NCBI GenBank assembly: GCA_039000515.1
Contig: JBCFYV010000001.1
Location: 67,263,030-67,327,029, forward strand
DNA: 64,000 nt
From: Timema cristinae
Taxonomy: Eukaryota; Arthropoda; Insecta; Phasmatodea; Timematidae
Direction of reading: 5' to 3'
Both the position numbers and the translations under genes were made by a program. The notes under the pieces are model-generated. The model ran no database searches and was not told where the DNA came from. It worked only from the letters and a program-made list of their open reading frames with translations. Each line of letters opens with the position of its first letter. The first letter of the stretch is position 1. Shown here piece after piece: positions 59,756 through 64,000 of the stretch.

Positions 59756-60212
59756 TTTGTACAAGTGTTGGCCGCCCAGAACAGAAACATATGATCTTTG
59801 TACAAGTGTTGGCCGCCCAGAACAGAAACATGGGATCTTTGTACAAGTGTTGGCCGCCCAGAACAGAAACATATGATCTTTGTACAAGTGTTGGCCGCCC
59901 AGAACAGAAACATATGACCATTGTACAAGTGTTGGCCGCCCAGAACAGAAACATATGACCTTTGTACAAGTGTTGGCCGCCCAGAACAGAAACATATGAC
60001 CTTTGTACAAGTGTTGGCCGCCCAGAACAGAAACATATGACCTTTGTACAAGTGTTTGGCCGCCCAGAACAGAAACATATGACCTTTGCACAAGTGTTGG
60101 CCGCCCAGAACAGAAATATAAGATCTTTGTACAAGTGTTGGCCGCCCAGAACAGAAACATATGATCTTTGTACAAGTGTTGGCCGCCCAGAACAGAAACA
60201 TGGGATCTTTGA
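59756..60212 (+). repeat. 41-bp minisatellite, about 11 copies
   Basis: The unit TTTGTACAAGTGTTGGCCGC plus CCAGAACAGAAACATATGACC has a period of 41 (59761 to 59802). Minus frames of 133-178 codons are artefacts. Confidence 0.95.
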
Positions 60213-60477
60213 AGGCTAAATGAATGTTTCATGCCATTTACTTTATAGGTGTGACATTTTGCATTAACCGTTTTTGAAAATGAAATAATTAACTAACTTG
60301 GTTAATTTTTATAAAATGATTTAGATTGAAACTTTTTTTTATCCTATGGGTACATGTTGATATATTTTGCTTGCATTTGGGCGTGAGCAATATTTTCATA
60401 TTATACAGCACTTATATAATATGGAGGATTTCTGGAGGTCTGTGACGCTTCTTAACATTCCACCCCCCTCAAATATC

Positions 60478-61005
60478 AATGGAAGAGTGGCACTGGATAG
60501 GAGACAAGCCAGGATGGCACAATGGAAGAGTGGCACTGGATAGAAGACAAGCCAGGATGGCACAATGGAAAAGTGGCACTGGGCAGGAGACAACCAAGGA
60601 TGGCACAATAGAAGAGTGGCACTGGACAGGAGACAATCCAGGATGGCACAATGGAAAAGTGGCACTGGGCAGGAGAAAACCAAGGATGGCACAATAGAAG
60701 AGTGGCACTGGACAGGAGACAAGCCAGGATGGCACAATAGAAGAGTGGCACTGGAAAGGAGACAAGCCAGGATGGCACAATATAAGAGTGGCACTGGAAG
60801 GGATACAAGCCAGGATGGCACAATAGAATAGTGGCACTGGAAAGGAGACAAGCCAGGATGGCACAATAGAAGAGTGGCACTGGAAAGGAGACAAAGCCAG
60901 GAGGGCACTATAGAAGAGTGGCACTGGACAGGAGACAAGCCAGGATGGCACAATGGAAGAGTGGCTCTGGACAGGAAACAATCCAGGATGGAACAATGGA
61001 ATGGC
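60478..61005 (+). repeat. 43-bp minisatellite, about 12 copies
   Basis: The unit GGAAGAGTGGCACTGGACAG plus GAGACAAGCCAGGATGGCAC plus AAT has a period of 43 (60481 to 60524). Frames of up to 185 codons on either strand are artefacts. Confidence 0.95.
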
Positions 61006-62110
61006 AGTGGCGCGCAAAGACAAAATTACTTGTTTAATACTGTTGGCATTTCAGAACCTTTTGGAAAAATACAAATTTTGGCTCCAAATAGATGATTCTG
61101 ACTTTTTTATAATTCCAAAATATCACCATCTTCTTCTTCGCCCTATGAATGTGGGCCTTAGAGTCTATGGCCGAGAATAAGGGAGAGGTGATGGGGTATA
61201 TTTGTGTGGGTTTGTGACAAAACACAGTGTTGCTAGGAATTCCCCGTGGCCTGCCTGTCTGAATCCTAGGTGACCCACGATCCTGGTAAACACACACATT
61301 GGTGACAATTATATTAATACAAAACTTCGCGCTATTGCATTATCAGAGGCTCGTTCCCAACCTATGTCACACTTTCAATACCCATAATCCAATTTTCCAG
61401 TCAGAGCTATTTACAATATGGCCGGCCATTCATGAGCTTGTCAATATTGACTTTGATGTTTGATAAAATGATTGAAAATAATAACAATGGAATAATTGGC
61501 ACCGAGGTAAACGTTTTATGTGAAGCTCGTGTACATTAGTTAAAACAATAATAAGTTTGTTACACGATGATTGAAGAAGCCATAGTTTCAATGAGTCTAT
61601 TATTATCACTTCCAATAATAGGGCTCGTACTTCGCTCCTATTCCATCTCTCCGGTTTACGTAAGCAGCGATAACCCAATATCACCTCTGGGGAAAAACTG
61701 AAGGTTTCACGGACGTAGAGAAACTTGATCCTCGCTCCCAGTTAACTGTTGCCAAATCTCCTCGCTCTCAGTTATGTCAGAAGGTGGTATGTCAGGGTAA
61801 GAAAAAGCTACTGGCAACCTTGACCAACCAGCGTTGCAAAATTTGTCTTATTTTGAGGAGAGATTGACCACACAAAAACAAGAGAATGACAACAATGTTC
61901 CCCAATAGTAACCATGCAGTTCCCTCAGAGATGATAGCCAGTGTAAAGATTTCTCCAAAGCTCAGCACGTCTCACATGAAGTAATAACTCTTACCAAAAA
62001 TAATACTTTATTAAAATTAAATAATTTTTAATTTGAACTGCTACCACAAACACCATTGTTTATGGAGTCTTGAATTCAACTAAATCTGATTATTTTTATT
62101 ACTACACCAT
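61006..62110. other. Spacer, no gene supported
   Basis: Short frames (61034-61297, 61430-61684) have no recognisable motif. Confidence 0.4.
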
Positions 62111-62114
62111 CGAG

Positions 62115-62325
62115 CTATGCCTATATTTAAACTAATGTAGTAGGGATGAATAAGGTGGGGTTTTTAGGAAATCTACCCTCATTAGCGTGGATATAAAGTG
62201 GGAAATAATTTAGGAAAAACTACCCTCACTAAACTCTATCGGAACTCGAATCCCGATATCCTTGTCACTGGAAGTCCAGCCTATTGAGAGAATTGCGCCT
62301 TAGTCCATGTGATACGGGTTTCAAT
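62115..62325 (-). repeat. tRNA-derived SINE, family A, copy 4
   Basis: The minus strand has GGACTAAGGCGCAATTCTCT, a B-box-like GGGATTCGAGTTCC region and GGGTAGTTTTTCCTAAATTA, matching the layout of the other family A copies. The tail is poorly preserved. Confidence 0.6.
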
Positions 62326-62756
62326 GAACTATTTCTCGTTATTATACTGGGCCTACCTATTATTGCTAAGTACTGGTACTGATAGAAATTGGAGAGCTTG
62401 GTTTCAATTCCTTGTCAAATTTGCAAGATTAATATCAAATACAACGTTTTTATTATGTAGGTTGTTAGCAATATAATTTACGAATTTGAAGGAGTTATCG
62501 GATTTTGTATTCATTACCTGACGTATTGATTGATTTTATCTTAAATAAATTACTAAACGTATATTTACTAGCTGAAAACATTTTGTGCATTTGCTTTTAA
62601 TAGTAGAAATAATATTTAGAACAAATGAGCACTTCTTTTTTTAGTAGGAAATTAAACAAAAATGTATCATAGATAAATATAATACGCTCGAGATATCTAA
62701 AATTAAAACTTATTCTAAATTTGACACAATCATACGTCAGGTGAAATAGTTAATTG

Positions 62757-62900
62757 GATGGAAGTCGACATCGGTGGTTTTGGGGTAAAGTGCTCGCCTA
62801 AGGATACGATTTCGTGGGTTCAAACCCAGTCGGGGTTGACGGATTTCTCCTGAGCTATAAAAGTCTGTAGTACAACCGTCGGTCAATGTCGATTGTGACA
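62757..62900 (+). repeat. tRNA-like SINE, family D, copy 1
   Basis: GGTGGTTTTGGGGTAAAGTG as A-box region and GTGGGTTCAAACCCAG as B box, followed by GTCGGTCAATGTCGATTGTG. Confidence 0.55.
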
Positions 62901-63129
62901 TATAAAGGAACATTGGAAGGTATGTGAAAATACTTTCCTCCGAAAAATTGGTAGGCCTTTACCTCTCGCTCATAGAAATTCGAATGCACTGAAATAATCA
63001 GAAGTTTAGAAAGTACACGTATAATACCTCAAATAAACAAAATAAATTATCTGGAAATGTTAACACATTTACAAAATGATGTATTCCCAAATTTCATGTC
63101 GGCGGGAAAGCGGATTGTATTATAATGGA

Positions 63130-63245
63130 TCCCTATAACGTGGTTTCTCACTGGCGAAGATGTCGGAGTTCAAACCGGGCTTCCCTAAATGAGATAGTCT
63201 ACCGCTCTATCTGTAGGTCAATGTGAAATGTGAATACAGCCCTTT
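63130..63245 (+). repeat. tRNA-like SINE, family D, copy 2 (degenerate)
   Basis: GGAGTTCAAACCGGG as a B box and a following GTAGGTCAATGTGAAATGTG similar to copy 1. The A-box side is weak. Confidence 0.35.
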
Positions 63246-63529
63246 AAATTCCTCTTAACTACTTGCTACCCAATTATGTGGCTAGTTGAAGAGTGCAAGC
63301 ACGTGGTGGGTAGAAAGGTCGGTACTTGTTCATTGTAGCATTGATCAGTCACATATATTTTAAATCGATAAAAACTGGACAAATAAACATTTTCGAAAGA
63401 ATTTTGAGCTTTTAACTATTTACTTGAGTTAATTTGGTAAAAGTACGTATTTGATAGATTGATAGAGATTACTCGACTTCACTGTAAGAACAACTCCTTA
63501 GCTTACTCGACTTCAAATCCTGAATAAAA

Positions 63530-64000
63530 CCTCAGGTCCCTCTGCTCACCCCCTCTGTCCGCTCACCCCCATCGCTCACCGTCCGCTCACCCCCTCACTA
63601 GTCCGCTCACCCCCTCAGTCCGCTCACCTCACCTCCCCCAGTCCCTCGCTCACCCCCCAGGTCCGCTCACCCCCTCTGTCCCGCTACATCTGCCCCCCAG
63701 TCTGCTCACCCCCCAGTCTGCTCACCCCCCAGTCTGCTCTGTCACCCCTCAGTCTGCTCCACCCACCCCCAGTCGCTCACCCCCTCATGTCCCCGCTCCA
63801 CCCCCCAGTCTGTCCCCAGTCTGTCACCCCCCCCCAGTCTGCTCACCCCACCACCCCCAGTCTGCTCACCCCCCCAGTCTGCTCTCACCACCCTCATCGC
63901 TACCCCACTCACCCCATCCCCCAGGTCCTCGTCGCTCACCCCCCAGTCCGCTCACCCCCCCCAGTCTGCTCACCCCCCAGTCTGCTCACCCCCCAGTCTG
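63530..64000 (+). repeat. C-rich minisatellite of about 16-18 bp, runs off the window
   Basis: Irregular units of CAGTCTGCTCACCCCCC. The minus strand has frequent runs of five or more G, which could form G-quadruplexes. Frequent small length changes may be real or sequencing error in C runs. Confidence 0.9.

Noticed and set aside
60396..61023. Cys/Pro/Leu-rich frames of 134-185 codons on minus
   Set aside because: Readings of the 43-bp minisatellite in three frames.

Overview
The window is a repeat-dense, gene-poor piece of eukaryotic nuclear DNA. It has a spliceosomal intron, degenerate tRNA-derived SINEs, LINE reverse transcriptases, PIF/Harbinger and mariner transposons and very many minisatellites. 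The LINE, mariner and SINE types are those typical of arthropods, so I read it as an arthropod, probably an insect with a large genome; no host gene allows a closer call. A 100-base run of N at 5560-5659 marks a scaffold join. No convincing intact host protein-coding gene was found. Most long open frames are minisatellite artefacts.

Layout. 0-10 kb: two decayed intronless genes of abundant uncharacterised arthropod families (195-1880; 5660-6930), a SINE, a promoter-like repeat block followed by a TATA box, a short intron and a GC-rich hairpin region (3.2-5.5 kb), and a dead mariner (8.8-9.6 kb). 10.8-13.7 kb: a 29-bp minisatellite with higher-order structure. 14.8-19.4 kb: a minus-strand LINE split by a 2.55-kb DNA transposon that has terminal inverted repeats and a 9-bp target duplication. 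20.7-21.1 kb: another LINE tail. 22.5-30.7 kb: a minisatellite hosting an inverted SINE pair, one PIF/Harbinger element with TAA target duplication, and a second PIF/Harbinger element inserted in a Gypsy-type integrase gene. 31.2-33.2 kb: a Helentron/MITE-like element, a plus-strand LINE tail and a SINE.

33.8-50.9 kb holds the most unusual structure. A 15,878-bp element (34400-50277) sits inside a 38-bp minisatellite. It is flanked by the 6-bp direct repeat GGAGAG, begins AGTAGGG and ends CCCTACT, and has multi-kilobase inverted arms (3.0 kb left, 6.1 kb right, the right one swollen by a 66-bp satellite and two SINEs). These are Polinton/Maverick-like boundary features, but no polymerase or integrase is visible. 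The centre has one intact 171-codon gene (40902-41417, minus), a decayed gene (37.57-38.5 kb), irregular repeats and a 15-bp/312-bp higher-order array.

51-64 kb: further minisatellites (35, 42, 18, 41, 43 and about 17 bp), a LINE tail (54.0-54.8 kb), several SINEs, and a short coding-like fragment (58985-59176) beside an 18-bp array that matches an array in the arms of the giant element.

The genes do not form a pathway. They are parts of mobile elements, mostly dead, nested in and mutated by one another.
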